A program made the translations under genes and the position numbers. Under the pieces are notes generated by a model that was not told the DNA's origin, ran no database searches, and was given only the letters and a program-made list of their open reading frames with translations. A stretch of DNA of 38,330 nucleotides from JBFLYC01 sp040756735 (lineage in GTDB: Bacteria; Bacillota; DSM-16504; Desulfitibacterales; Desulfitibacteraceae): assembly GCA_040756735.1 (NCBI GenBank), contig JBFLYC010000033.1, positions 1-38,330 on the forward strand. Direction: 5' to 3'. Numbering within the stretch: position 1 is the first letter of the stretch; each line of letters opens with the position of its first letter. Shown here one piece after another: positions 1 to 7,679 of this stretch.

Positions 1-102
1 TCCTGCAGCCCCAAGGCTTAATGCTATAGCCCTGCCTATTCCCCTGCCTGCTCCTGTTACCAGAGCAGTTTTGCCCTCTAAACTCATTGAAGGTAAATAC
101 AC
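1..102 (-). CDS. SDR family NAD(P)-dependent oxidoreductase, N-terminal part (cut by window edge)
   Basis: Only the first 34 codons are in the window. The reading contains a Rossmann nucleotide-binding turn, TGAGRGIG, close to the N-terminus, which is the classical short-chain dehydrogenase cofactor signature. I place the start at GTG 102 because an AAGGAGG ribosome-binding site (complement of 111-117) lies 8 bases upstream; an in-frame ATG at 87 is the alternative. The gene is the next downstream member of the minus-strand catabolic cluster, so it probably oxidises or reduces a hydroxy-acid or keto-acid intermediate. The substrate cannot be read from this fragment. Confidence 0.8.
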   Translation of the reverse strand, partial: MYLPSMSLEGKTALVTGAGRGIGRAIALSLGAAG

Positions 103-124
103 TTTTTGCACCTCCTTAATTTAG

Positions 125-278
125 GACCTTACGTTAAATCATATATTGGGGACATTCCTACGTTGGGGACATTCCTCAATTCAAGAAGCAAGAAACATGA
201 AGCAAGAGGCATGAACAAATCCTGCTTCCTGCCTCATGCACCGTGCATCCTGTTGAAGAGGTGTGTCCCCTGACCTTA
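125..278. repeat. Hairpin repeat locus R1 (GGGGACATTCC / GAGGTGTGTCCCC arms)
   Basis: Two left arms (around 146-158 and 160-177) and one right arm (258-278, ending in the repeat's usual CTGACCTTA) bracket about 80 bases of purine-rich, low-complexity sequence containing repeated AAGCAAGA/CATGAA words. It lies between the SDR start and the stop of the UxaA-like gene, whose stop codon begins 10 bases away. The arms match the other loci in this window almost base for base. Confidence 0.8.
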
Positions 279-287
279 TTTACCTTA

Positions 288-1445
288 TTACATTGTAGGT
301 CCAATCCTGTTAATGGCAAACTCAAAATGCCCCATCAACTCTGACTTGGTAAGCTTTCCACAAACCACTTGCTCTAGCTCAGCATAAAGGCGTTCTGCCA
401 CCCCAGCTAAAGTTTCTTTTCCTTCCAGAACCAAACCAGCATTGATATCTATGCTGTCTTCCATATTGTTAAAACACCCGCTGGTTGACGAAACCTTGAT
501 CACAGGAACTAACGGACAGCCTGCAGGGGTACCCCTGCCTGTTGTGAAGATGATCACCTGGCAGCCACCTGCTGCCATTCCTACCATGGATTCAATGTCA
601 TGTCCAGGGGTGTCCATTATCACCAGCCCTTTTTTCTTGGGAGGTTCCCCATAATCTAAAACTTCCATCACTGGCGAGTGTCCTCCCTTGCGAATGCATC
701 CAAGGGATTTTTCTTCAAGGGTGGTAATACCTCCTTCCATATTGCCTGGAGTAGGATTACCGCTTCTAATATCGACACCCATTGCCACGGCTTTCTCTTC
801 CATTCTACGTACAATTTCCAGAATTCGCTTCTTGATTTTTAAATTAAGCGCACGTTTGGCCAACAGGTGTTCAGCCCCTATCAATTCTGTAGTCTCCGAT
901 AAAATTACAGTTCCGCCTTTTTCCACCACTTTATCTGCTACCAATCCAGTAGCAGGATTTGCGGTAAGTCCAGATGCGGCATCAGAACCGCCGCATTCAG
1001 TACCTATGATAAGGTCTTCAAAATAAATTGTCTGGCGGGATACCTGAGATAGATCTGCAAGAAGCTTGGCAGCCAGTCTGGAACCCTTTTGGATGCTTTT
1101 GTTGACTCCACCTTCTTTTTGTATCACCAGGTATTCTACCGGTTTAATAGTCTTATCAATTTCTGATGCTATCAAGTCGGCTCCTAGGGACTCACAACCT
1201 AAACCTACTACCAGCACAGCGCCGGCATTGGGATTAGAACCCATGCCTGCAAGAATTCTGGCAGTTTGCTCCCTATCAACACCCAACTGGGCACATCCAT
1301 GCTGGTGCAAAATAGGTACAACTCCCGGTATTTGAGCGGCGATACCTTGAACTACACGATTGGCACAGACTGTAGAAGAAATCACTGCCAGGTGGTTTCT
1401 CACACCAACTTGACCATTAGATCTCATATATCCACTTAACTCCAT
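288..1445 (-). CDS. UxaA family hydrolase/dehydratase, large subunit (altronate dehydratase / sulfolactate lyase SuyB-like)
   Basis: This 385-residue protein belongs to the altronate/galactarate dehydratase C-terminal family. Visible family motifs are RSNGQVGVRNH near the N-terminus, the GTECGGSDAASGLTANP stretch around residue 180 and the TTGRGTPAGCPLVPVIKV block near the C-terminus; conserved Cys and Asp residues in these proteins hold a metal or Fe-S centre. The N-terminal SAF domain is absent and is encoded separately by the upstream gene, as in the split UxaA and SuyAB enzymes. I choose ATG 1445, just after the upstream gene's stop, with a purine-rich AGAGGGGG site before it; an open frame extends to 1532 but only through the neighbouring gene. 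Family members eliminate water or sulfite from sugar acids or sulfolactate; which one applies here is not determined. Confidence 0.85.
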   Translation of the reverse strand: MELSGYMRSNGQVGVRNHLAVISSTVCANRVVQGIAAQIPGVVPILHQHGCAQLGVDREQTARILAGMGSNPNAGAVLVVGLGCESLGADLIASEIDKTIKPVEYLVIQKEGGVNKSIQKGSRLAAKLLADLSQVSRQTIYFEDLIIGTECGGSDAASGLTANPATGLVADKVVEKGGTVILSETTELIGAEHLLAKRALNLKIKKRILEIVRRMEEKAVAMGVDIRSGNPTPGNMEGGITTLEEKSLGCIRKGGHSPVMEVLDYGEPPKKKGLVIMDTPGHDIESMVGMAAGGCQVIIFTTGRGTPAGCPLVPVIKVSSTSGCFNNMEDSIDINAGLVLEGKETLAGVAERLYAELEQVVCGKLTKSELMGHFEFAINRIGPTM

Positions 1446-1446
1446 A

Positions 1447-1746
1447 TTAAGCCCCCTCTGTATGCTGATCTCCACGTCCTCTCTGCCCGGCCACATTGTG
1501 TGTATGCACCCAGGCGCCAGTCTTGATAGCACATGTACTAACCCCGATATCTACGCCATATTTTCGAATAGGCGTACCTGAGGGTATATCTTTGATGGCA
1601 ACCTTGTGACCAAATTTTACGGGTTCTAGAATGGTCAATACTTGAACGTTATCACCCGAAACAATCTTAATCTGGCCTGGCTGTAAATGAGTGATGACCG
1701 TGGCAACATTGTCAAGGGGATCAAGTACTATTCCTTGATAATCCAT
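1447..1746 (-). CDS. UxaA family hydrolase, small SAF-domain subunit
   Basis: This 99-residue protein is a stand-alone SAF domain, the N-terminal module of altronate dehydratase and the equivalent of SuyA. The family signature appears as IKDIPSGTPIRKYGVDIG in mid-protein and GAWVHTHNV near the C-terminus. Its stop lies next to the ATG of the large subunit, so the two are almost certainly translationally coupled and form one enzyme. The start at 1746 has a nearby GCAGGTGATAGT ribosome-binding region. The small subunit is thought to help bind the substrate carboxylate, by analogy with the family. The last residues (GQRGRGDQHTEGA) overlap the ribosome-binding site of the next gene and look unconstrained. 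Confidence 0.85.
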   Translation of the reverse strand: MDYQGIVLDPLDNVATVITHLQPGQIKIVSGDNVQVLTILEPVKFGHKVAIKDIPSGTPIRKYGVDIGVSTCAIKTGAWVHTHNVAGQRGRGDQHTEGA

Positions 1747-1851
1747 ACTATCACCTGCCTTTAATAAAGTAGAAGTGGGAGGTTAGAAGTCAGAGGCTAA
1801 AAATATTAACCCCTAAATTTTAAAATCCGGTTTAAGTTAAAGTTAAGCAGC
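1747..1851. other. Intergenic purine-rich segment without repeat arms
   Basis: Bases 1767-1803 contain a run of AGAAGT/GGGAGGTTAGAAGTCAGAGG-type words. The same kind of sequence lies inside repeat loci R3 (5235-5270) and R5 (7570-7590). No hairpin arm is visible here. It may be a remnant of the same repeat family or an independent low-complexity element. Confidence 0.4.
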
Positions 1852-2769
1852 TTATACCCCCATTAATGCAATCAATAGGGGCAAAGATAAAGCAGCAGCC
1901 ATGGTAGTTATAAGCACTCCTGCAGCAGCCAACTCGTGGTTACCGCCAAATTTTTCTGCGAAAGCAGAAGCAAGTACAGCTGAAGGCGTTCCCAACATGA
2001 TTACAGATACCCCTGTCACCAGGTTTGAAACCTGAAAAAATTTTAGTACCAGCAGCAGTAACAGGGGGATAAGTATCATCCTTAAAACAACAGTAATAAG
2101 CATTACCGGCAGTTGGGAACCCTTGATGACTGCAAAGTTCAGCATAACTCCCACAAGTAAAAATGATAAGGGAATGGTGGTTGAACCAACCATATTAAAG
2201 ATTTTAAAAACGGGACCAGGCAGCTCAATGGATGCCATAACAAAAATTATGCTGATTAAAATGGCCCATATTGCCGGTTCCTTAACCAGGTGCCGGAAAC
2301 TATCCATGGAGGATTTTGCCTTTGTAAATAGGTTAATACCATAAGTCCACATAAAACCCATGTGCACGAGGTTATATATGGTTGCAAGAAATAAACCTTC
2401 TTCACCATAAAACAAAAAGCATAAAGGAAACCCAACAAAGGTGGTATTGCCGAAGATAAGCAAAAATCTTAGCGCTGGTAAATGGTCAGGTCTGTCACCA
2501 GCTAATTTTCCAAAAATGCGTGAAATAATAATTACAGAACTCAAGGCTGCAACTGCAACCACAAATATAACTGCGCTCTGCTGAGCTATTTCCCAATTTA
2601 ATGTGAATGTGAAGGAACTTAGAAGCAGGAGCGGTAATGTGATATTCATCACAATCTGCGAAAGATAAGCGCCCCCTTGTGTGCCAATTAAACGAACTTG
2701 TTTCGCAGCAAAACCTATTAAAACAATACCAACTGCTGTTAATAAACTATCTATAACCAGTGTCTGCAT
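1852..2769 (-). CDS. AEC family transporter (auxin efflux carrier / malate permease type)
   Basis: This 305-residue, highly hydrophobic protein has about ten predicted membrane segments in two five-helix halves, as expected for AEC carriers. The N-terminal half has the typical GAYLSQIVMNITLPLLLLSSF helix and the C-terminal half the VMLGTPSAVLASAFAEKFGG motif, in which the family normally has a P(S)A-type unwound helix. Bacterial AEC proteins move organic acids such as malate or malonate, so a role in uptake or overflow of a carboxylate from this catabolic cluster is plausible. The start is ATG with a GGAG site 8 bases upstream. Repeat locus R2 separates it from the upstream hydrolase gene. 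Confidence 0.85.
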   Translation of the reverse strand: MQTLVIDSLLTAVGIVLIGFAAKQVRLIGTQGGAYLSQIVMNITLPLLLLSSFTFTLNWEIAQQSAVIFVVAVAALSSVIIISRIFGKLAGDRPDHLPALRFLLIFGNTTFVGFPLCFLFYGEEGLFLATIYNLVHMGFMWTYGINLFTKAKSSMDSFRHLVKEPAIWAILISIIFVMASIELPGPVFKIFNMVGSTTIPLSFLLVGVMLNFAVIKGSQLPVMLITVVLRMILIPLLLLLVLKFFQVSNLVTGVSVIMLGTPSAVLASAFAEKFGGNHELAAAGVLITTMAAALSLPLLIALMGV

Positions 2770-2788
2770 AAGCCAATCTCCAATCCTT

Positions 2789-2917
2789 ACGTTGGGGACA
2801 TTCCTCCGAAGGAGGTGTGTCCCCTCACCTTATTTGGTGTGTCCCCTGACCTTACGTTGGGGACATTCCTCCAAACCAAGAGTTTACGCTCCAAGGGAGG
2901 TGTGTCCCCTGACCTTA
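2789..2917. repeat. Hairpin repeat locus R2: minimal hairpin plus one full 63-bp unit
   Basis: The first copy (2789-2832) is reduced to the two arms joined by GAA: GGGGACATTCCTCC at 2794-2807 and GGAGGTGTGTCCCC at 2811-2824, so it can fold on itself. A partial right arm follows, then a full 63-base unit at 2854-2916 that differs by one base in the loop from the units at 5440 and 5503. The terminal TTA of the unit (2915-2917) is the stop codon of the adjacent C45 gene. Confidence 0.85.
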
Positions 2918-3979
2918 AACAAAGAGTTTATTATATGGAGCCTCACATGGCTTTCCTGCAGAAACCCAGATTTCCTGGTAAGTTAGATCTATGATTATGG
3001 AAAATACAGTCACTAACTGCCTGTCCAGTGGGTCATACTGATGGTGCCTGCACACCCCATGGGGATGATTGAAGTGATCTGCCAATAGAGTTTGCAGGTC
3101 TATGAGGTTTATGCTGTCATCCATGCTGCTTAATATATGTTTAGCTCTGCTGTACCTTACAAGGGTATCTGGTAGAAGATGTTTGGTAATATCTTTTACT
3201 CTAGGTCTTAACAACGGGCTTAAAAAGTGATTGGTGTGTACCATGATGCCCTGTTCTGGATAAAGTACATCAAATTCCGAGGGAGTAACCTCCATATCAA
3301 TTACCTCCCCATCTTTATGGCCAATCACAAAGTTTACGGAAGAAGCGATCTGTGTATTGATTACGGCTGAAATGGCGCTGCTTAAGTTGGGTGAATTCAA
3401 GATGCCTCTCATAACCACATGGAGAGGTACTCCAGGTATGTTTTCTTCACATGCTAATGCGTTCATGCATAAGCCAACTCCCGCGTCATTAATTCCAAAC
3501 TTACCAACTATACCTGCTTCAGTAATCATCTTAATGGCTGGTTTATTATCCTGGTAAATTTCCAAAGCAATAACTGCTTCTGTGACTTCTTCCTTCCAAT
3601 CCCAGTTTTGTCCCATATAGGATTTACCACCAGCCGCCCCTGCAAGAACTCCAAAGGAAGTACAACCATCCAGGGCTTTTGCGGTAAGCATGATTTCACT
3701 ACGGGCATTTAAAGCAACAATATCTAAAAGTGATCGTCCTGAACCATCAGCTATTCCTTGAATTTCTTCCCAGATATGTGGGTCATATTTCTGAATATAG
3801 GGAATGTACTGTTCGGATTTTGCTGCTGCTTCCTTCCAAGTTATTTTTGAATAACTCCAAAATAATTTTTCATAGACTTCAATGCATTTTTCTATTTGTT
3901 TTTTAGCCAAACTTCCATGAGCATATCCTATTTCATGAGGGGCGCCCTTTAAAACAAACTTTGGAAACAATTTCTCCAT
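2915..3979 (-). CDS. C45 family autoproteolytic acyltransferase/hydrolase
   Basis: This 354-residue protein resembles acyl-CoA:6-aminopenicillanate acyltransferase (peptidase C45, Ntn-hydrolase fold). Such proenzymes cleave themselves before a Cys that becomes the N-terminal nucleophile; here the DGCTSFG motif puts it at Cys106. The MGQNWDW motif soon after and the SVNFVIG and VHTNHF motifs further on are also typical. Family members hydrolyse or transfer amide-linked acyl groups. Its start lies 4 bases past the stop of the M20 gene, suggesting co-translation and joint processing of an N-acyl or amide substrate. The Shine-Dalgarno spacing is poor (AAGGAG abuts ATG; an AGGGG lies about 12 bases upstream). 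The stop codon is formed by the end of repeat R2. Confidence 0.85.
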   Translation of the reverse strand: MEKLFPKFVLKGAPHEIGYAHGSLAKKQIEKCIEVYEKLFWSYSKITWKEAAAKSEQYIPYIQKYDPHIWEEIQGIADGSGRSLLDIVALNARSEIMLTAKALDGCTSFGVLAGAAGGKSYMGQNWDWKEEVTEAVIALEIYQDNKPAIKMITEAGIVGKFGINDAGVGLCMNALACEENIPGVPLHVVMRGILNSPNLSSAISAVINTQIASSVNFVIGHKDGEVIDMEVTPSEFDVLYPEQGIMVHTNHFLSPLLRPRVKDITKHLLPDTLVRYSRAKHILSSMDDSINLIDLQTLLADHFNHPHGVCRHHQYDPLDRQLVTVFSIIIDLTYQEIWVSAGKPCEAPYNKLFV

Positions 3980-3983
3980 CTCC

Positions 3984-5201
3984 TTAAAATTCCCCTGCTA
4001 CTGCCAGGGCAATTGCAGCATTTCCTGCGGCAGCCTGCATGAGGTAGTCAATTCTTACCCGATCTGTTGACCTGTGGGCATATACCTCTTCACAAGGTGA
4101 ATAACCAATGGTAGGAATTCCAAGTACATGAGCAGTATAACTCCCATCTGTTCCAAAATCCCAAATGTCAAACCCAGGATTTTGACCAATTTCCTGTAAT
4201 GCCTTTACTGCACATTGAACATAAGGATCATCCCTTGATATCAGGTAAGGTTGCTTAAGCAATTTTTCTTTTTCTGTAATACCCGTGTAGCTTTTATGAT
4301 CCAATTCCCTGATCCTTACCTCCACATTAATATCAGGATCTTGCTGCCTGCACCTGTCCACTACTGCCTGTACCTGCGCAATAACCTCTTCTGTACTTTC
4401 TGAAGGCAAGTACCGGCGGTCAATCCATACCGTGCAAATGTCAGGCACTGTACTTCCCCAACCTGGCACACAGCTTATATGAGTCACAACCAAGGTAGAC
4501 CTACCTAATTCCTTATCTTCAGGTAAAGACCGGCTTACTTCCTCAAGCTGTGCTAAAACTGGTATCATTTTGTTAACGGCATTGATACCAAGCCAGGGAG
4601 CGCTGGAATGACTCATCTTCCCCCGGCTTACTAATTCCATCTCAAGCCGCCCGCGGTGACCCAGGTAAATGTTCAAGGAAGTTGCCTCCCCTAATACTAC
4701 CAGGGACACCGGGCGATCCAGCCAATCTTGGCACAAATGCTTCATACCCCACATGTCACCAGGTTCTTCGTCAATGACAAAGGTTAAAATAATATCACCT
4801 TTAGTTTTAAGCCCCAGAGTTTTCAGAAGATAAGCCCCATAAATCTGACTGGCAATGGCGCCTTTAGTATCACTTGCAGCCCTGCCATGCACCCAGGTTT
4901 CATCAACTTTCCCATCATAAGGGGGATACTCCCAGTCAGCTAAATTTCCAGGTGATACATGATCCATATGACAGTTAAACATGATATTGTCACCGCCACC
5001 TTGACCTTTGAGGATGCCAATCACATTGCCAACCGGATCCACGATTACTTCGTCAAAACCTAGTTTAAGCATCTTATTTTGAATAAGGACAGCAACAGCG
5101 CCCTCTTCACCGGAAAGACTGGGAACCCGGATAAGACGGCTGCAAAAATCTACTATTTGCGGTTTTAACTCCTCTGTCTTGGACCATAACTGCTCCTTCA
5201 T
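3984..5201 (-). CDS. M20 family metallopeptidase / amidohydrolase (ArgE/DapE/YgeY-like)
   Basis: This 405-residue dinuclear zinc hydrolase carries the M20 ligand pattern: CHMDH (His78, Asp80), AASDTKG (Asp111), the catalytic DEEPGD pair (Glu145/146) and GEAT. GHRGRLEMEL and GKMSHSSAP mark the start of the lid domain, and YAHRSTDRV near the end supplies the last His. The overall wording is closest, to my eye, to the YgeY subgroup. The family removes acyl or carbamoyl groups from amino acids or cleaves dipeptides. I choose ATG 5201 because AGGAGG precedes it; a frame open to 5228 would start inside a repeat arm. It is followed after 4 bases by the C45 hydrolase, so both probably act on one imported amide. 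Confidence 0.88.
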   Translation of the reverse strand: MKEQLWSKTEELKPQIVDFCSRLIRVPSLSGEEGAVAVLIQNKMLKLGFDEVIVDPVGNVIGILKGQGGGDNIMFNCHMDHVSPGNLADWEYPPYDGKVDETWVHGRAASDTKGAIASQIYGAYLLKTLGLKTKGDIILTFVIDEEPGDMWGMKHLCQDWLDRPVSLVVLGEATSLNIYLGHRGRLEMELVSRGKMSHSSAPWLGINAVNKMIPVLAQLEEVSRSLPEDKELGRSTLVVTHISCVPGWGSTVPDICTVWIDRRYLPSESTEEVIAQVQAVVDRCRQQDPDINVEVRIRELDHKSYTGITEKEKLLKQPYLISRDDPYVQCAVKALQEIGQNPGFDIWDFGTDGSYTAHVLGIPTIGYSPCEEVYAHRSTDRVRIDYLMQAAAGNAAIALAVAGEF

Positions 5202-5212
5202 CTTTTTACCTC

Positions 5213-5360
5213 CTACGTTGGGGGACATTATTCAAAAGTAGAAGTTGGAAGTGGGATGTTAGATGTGGTGAATTCTAGAAGTGCTTTGGAGCAATACAAA
5301 AATCCAACCTCTCATTTCTCATCCCCCACCTCTAAGTTGAGGTGTGTCCCCTTATCTTAA
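5213..5360. repeat. Hairpin repeat locus R3 with purine-rich interior
   Basis: The left arm (TACGTTGGGGGACATTA) begins at 5213, just upstream of the M20 ribosome-binding site. The right arm (GAGGTGTGTCCCCTTATCTTA) ends at about 5359. Between them are about 110 bases with AGAAGTTGGAAGTGGGATG-type words also seen near 1770 and 7575. The architecture is the same as R1: separated arms around unrelated low-complexity sequence. Confidence 0.7.
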
Positions 5361-5420
5361 TAGATGACAGTGGTCAGAGGTCAGTCGTCAAAAATGAGCT
5401 TCTGATTTCCTTCCTCTAGT

Positions 5421-5689
5421 GGGTGTGTCCCCTGACCTTACGTTGGGGACATTCCTCCAAACCAAGAGTTTACGCACCAAGGGAGGTGTGTCCCCTGACC
5501 TTACGTTGGGGACATTCCTCCAAACCAAGAGTTTACGCACCAAGGGAGGTGTGTCCCCTGACCTTACGTTGGGGACATTCCTCCATGCCAGAGTTTACGC
5601 ACCAAGGGAGGTGTGTCCCCTGACCTACGTTGGGGACATTCCTCCAAACCAAGAGTTTACGCGCCAAGGGAGGTGTGTCCCCTGACCTT
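5421..5689. repeat. Tandem array of four 63-bp hairpin repeat units (R4)
   Basis: A partial right arm (5421-5439) is followed by four head-to-tail units at 5440-5502, 5503-5565, 5566-5626 and 5627-5689. Units 1 and 2 are identical, unit 3 has lost two bases, and unit 4 has one loop substitution. Each unit has the GGGGACATTCCTCC arm, a 23-base loop containing AGAGTTTACGCACC, and the GGAGGTGTGTCCCC arm. The last bases overlap the dctM stop codon (5688-5690). Because most units are a multiple of three bases, they create false open frames on the plus strand. Confidence 0.9.
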
Positions 5690-6977
5690 AATACCCAAAC
5701 AATCTAGGTAGTACCATGACTATATCTGGAAACAGTATCATTAACCCCAGAGTAAAAATCAATATAGCTAAAAATGGCATAACCTGTTTAACGATACTCT
5801 CAAAAGGTACTTTCGCAACACCCTGTGCAACAAAAAGATTCATGCCTAAAGGGGGTGTTAAAAATCCTATACACAGGTTAACAGTCATTATGACGCCAAA
5901 GAATGCCGGATCATAGCCTACTGCGATGATGATGGGTACAAGGAGTGGAGCAAAAAGAACTATGTTGGAAATTGTATCAATAAACATTCCTGAAATAAGT
6001 AAGGCCAGATTAATCATAAGCATAATCAGTATTGGTGTTTCTGTAATGCCGAGCATCCAGCTGGCTAATGCAGCAGGAATTTTTTCAATGGTCAACAGCC
6101 TGCCAAAGGTTGTAGCGCCACCTAATAAAATCATAACAATAGATGACAATAAAGCTGCTTCAATCAGACTGTCTTTTACTTTCTTAAGGGTTAAATCTTT
6201 ATAAATAAATGTACCGACAATAAGTGCGTAAAAAGTACCTACAACAGCAGACTCAGTTGGTGTAAAAATCCCACCATAGATTCCACCTAGAATTAGAAAC
6301 GGCATGAAAAGAGCCCATTTTCCATCCCAGATTTGGGCCAAGACCCACTTAATACCGCCTTCCCGGGGTTTACCAAGGTACCCACGTTTCTTCGAAATGA
6401 TAAAGTTTACCACCAACAAGCCTGCACCCATCAATAAACCTGGAAGAAAACCGGCAGTGAAAAGCTTGACAACTGAAACACCCACTGTAGCCCCATAAAT
6501 AATCATTGGAATACTTGGAGGGATGACAGGCCCAATTGTTGCAGCAGATGCAACCAGAGAGGCTGAATAGTCTTTATCATAATTACGGGCAGCCATGGCA
6601 GGTATCATGATAGCTCCAATAGCTGCAACCACAGCAGGGCCTGAACCTGATATGGCAGCAAAAAATACACAGGCAATAATTGCTGCTGCACCTAAACCAC
6701 CAGGGGTAGTTCCTGCAATGGCCTCACCAACACGGATTAAACGCAGTGCAATACCTGTTTTTTCCATAAGTATGCCAACCAGCATAAAGAAAGGAACCGC
6801 CATAATGGGAAAAGAGTCAATTGTAGTTACCATAGCCTGGCTTAACAAGTTAAACAAGGGGGTGTTCGGATGAAAAATCATAAAAACCGTTCCAGTAGCC
6901 AATATTAAGCCAATGGCAATAGGAACCGTTAGAACTAGGGCTACTGCCAACACGCCAAACAATACTAATGTTGCCAT
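5688..6977 (-). CDS. dctM: TRAP transporter large permease subunit DctM
   Basis: This 429-residue protein is the 12-helix TRAP-T large membrane subunit, of the usual length. It forms the sodium-driven translocation channel together with DctQ and takes substrate from the DctP binding protein. Family features include the SGSGPAVVAAIGAIMIPAM segment near residue 110, the PPSIPMIIYG motif near residue 155 and the C-terminal TPPLGMNLFVAQG. The start ATG has a GAAGGAG site and begins 4 bases after the dctQ stop, so the two are coupled. It is the last gene of the dctPQM transcription unit before the repeat array, whose hairpins could stabilise or end the transcript. Confidence 0.95.
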   Translation of the reverse strand: MATLVLFGVLAVALVLTVPIAIGLILATGTVFMIFHPNTPLFNLLSQAMVTTIDSFPIMAVPFFMLVGILMEKTGIALRLIRVGEAIAGTTPGGLGAAAIIACVFFAAISGSGPAVVAAIGAIMIPAMAARNYDKDYSASLVASAATIGPVIPPSIPMIIYGATVGVSVVKLFTAGFLPGLLMGAGLLVVNFIISKKRGYLGKPREGGIKWVLAQIWDGKWALFMPFLILGGIYGGIFTPTESAVVGTFYALIVGTFIYKDLTLKKVKDSLIEAALLSSIVMILLGGATTFGRLLTIEKIPAALASWMLGITETPILIMLMINLALLISGMFIDTISNIVLFAPLLVPIIIAVGYDPAFFGVIMTVNLCIGFLTPPLGMNLFVAQGVAKVPFESIVKQVMPFLAILIFTLGLMILFPDIVMVLPRLFGY

Positions 6978-6981
6978 GGTA

Positions 6982-7521
6982 TTACTCCTTCCCTAGCTTA
7001 TTTTGATCAGAGTCTTTTTCCTTAGAACCATTTCTTTTTCCAACAAATTCGAGAATGGTAGGTATGATACCCGTTTGAACAAGCCTGACCCCCATGCCTA
7101 TCATCCCTAATGCCCCTGCAACATACATAACCCAGACAGGTACAGAAGTCATTGCTGCAAAGGTTTGTCCTCTTTGATAAATGGAAATTGTTAACAGTAA
7201 AATCCTGTAACCTATAGTAAATGCAACAACAGATGCTATTAAATCTCCTACCAATAAAACAAGTTTACCTATTCTTTGGGGAAGTATAAGGTTGATTGCT
7301 GTAACTCTTAGGTGCATACCATGTCGAGCAGCCAGGCTGATACCGGCAAAGGATACCCAGACAAAAAAGATGCGAGCCAGCTGTTCTGCCCAGGAGGGTG
7401 TGTAAGAAAAAATATACCTGGTAATCACACCGCTCCCAAGAATAAGAAGGATAGCCGTAAACAGGGCAATGATGATGTATTCTTCAAGATGGTCCAGTAA
7501 ATAGATTGCTTTTTTAAGCAT
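6982..7521 (-). CDS. dctQ: TRAP transporter small permease subunit DctQ
   Basis: This 179-residue protein has four predicted membrane helices, the standard layout of the DctQ subunit. It carries the family's WAEQLARIFFVWVSFAGISLA segment around residue 45, where an acidic residue and tryptophan are typical, followed by RHGMHLRV. It pairs with DctM in the membrane. The C-terminus is a charged, probably cytoplasmic tail. The start ATG is preceded by a GGGGGGAGA purine tract about 9 bases upstream, directly beside repeat locus R5. It lies between dctP and dctM, the usual P-Q-M order. Confidence 0.92.
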   Translation of the reverse strand: MLKKAIYLLDHLEEYIIIALFTAILLILGSGVITRYIFSYTPSWAEQLARIFFVWVSFAGISLAARHGMHLRVTAINLILPQRIGKLVLLVGDLIASVVAFTIGYRILLLTISIYQRGQTFAAMTSVPVWVMYVAGALGMIGMGVRLVQTGIIPTILEFVGKRNGSKEKDSDQNKLGKE

Positions 7522-7540
7522 AAAGAATTATCTCCCCCCC

Positions 7541-7627
7541 TTATGTTTTGGGACATTCCTCAATACTAGTAGTAGATAGTGGGAAGTTCCCTCTCACCAT
7601 CAATAATAGCAGTTGTGTCCCCTGTCT
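7541..7627. repeat. Degenerate hairpin repeat locus R5
   Basis: A left arm (TTATGTTTTGGGACATTCCT, 7541-7560) and a right arm (GTTGTGTCCCCTGTCT, about 7612-7627) are separated by about 50 bases that include GTAGATAGTGGGAAG. The arms are less well conserved than in R2 and R4. The locus sits between the dctP stop and the dctQ start. Confidence 0.6.
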
Positions 7628-7636
7628 ATTTTTAAA

Positions 7637-7667
7637 AGAGGGGACCTCCTCTTTAGGAGGACCCCCT
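7637..7667 (-). terminator. Stem-loop downstream of dctP (terminator or processing hairpin)
   Basis: On the minus strand GGGGGTCCTCC, a TAAAGA loop and GGAGGTCCCC form a strong stem with a small internal bulge, followed by TCTTTTAAAAAT. It lies about 13 bases after the dctP stop. Hairpins between the binding-protein and permease genes commonly reduce expression of the downstream genes relative to the binding protein; that role is inferred here. Confidence 0.55.
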
Positions 7668-7679
7668 AAATACTAGGTC

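Noticed and set aside
5202..5228. Upstream start of the M20 gene at ATG 5228
   Set aside because: The extra nine codons lie in the repeat arm and in the AGGAGG site that serves ATG 5201.
5419..5685. Open frames across the tandem repeat array on the plus strand
   Set aside because: They result from 63-base units, a multiple of three, having no stop in two frames. The products are pure repeats with no family resemblance and no ribosome-binding site.
5421..5689. CRISPR array
   Set aside because: Units are contiguous with no unique spacers, the whole 63 bases is repeated, and similar units occur singly at other junctions. No cas gene is present.
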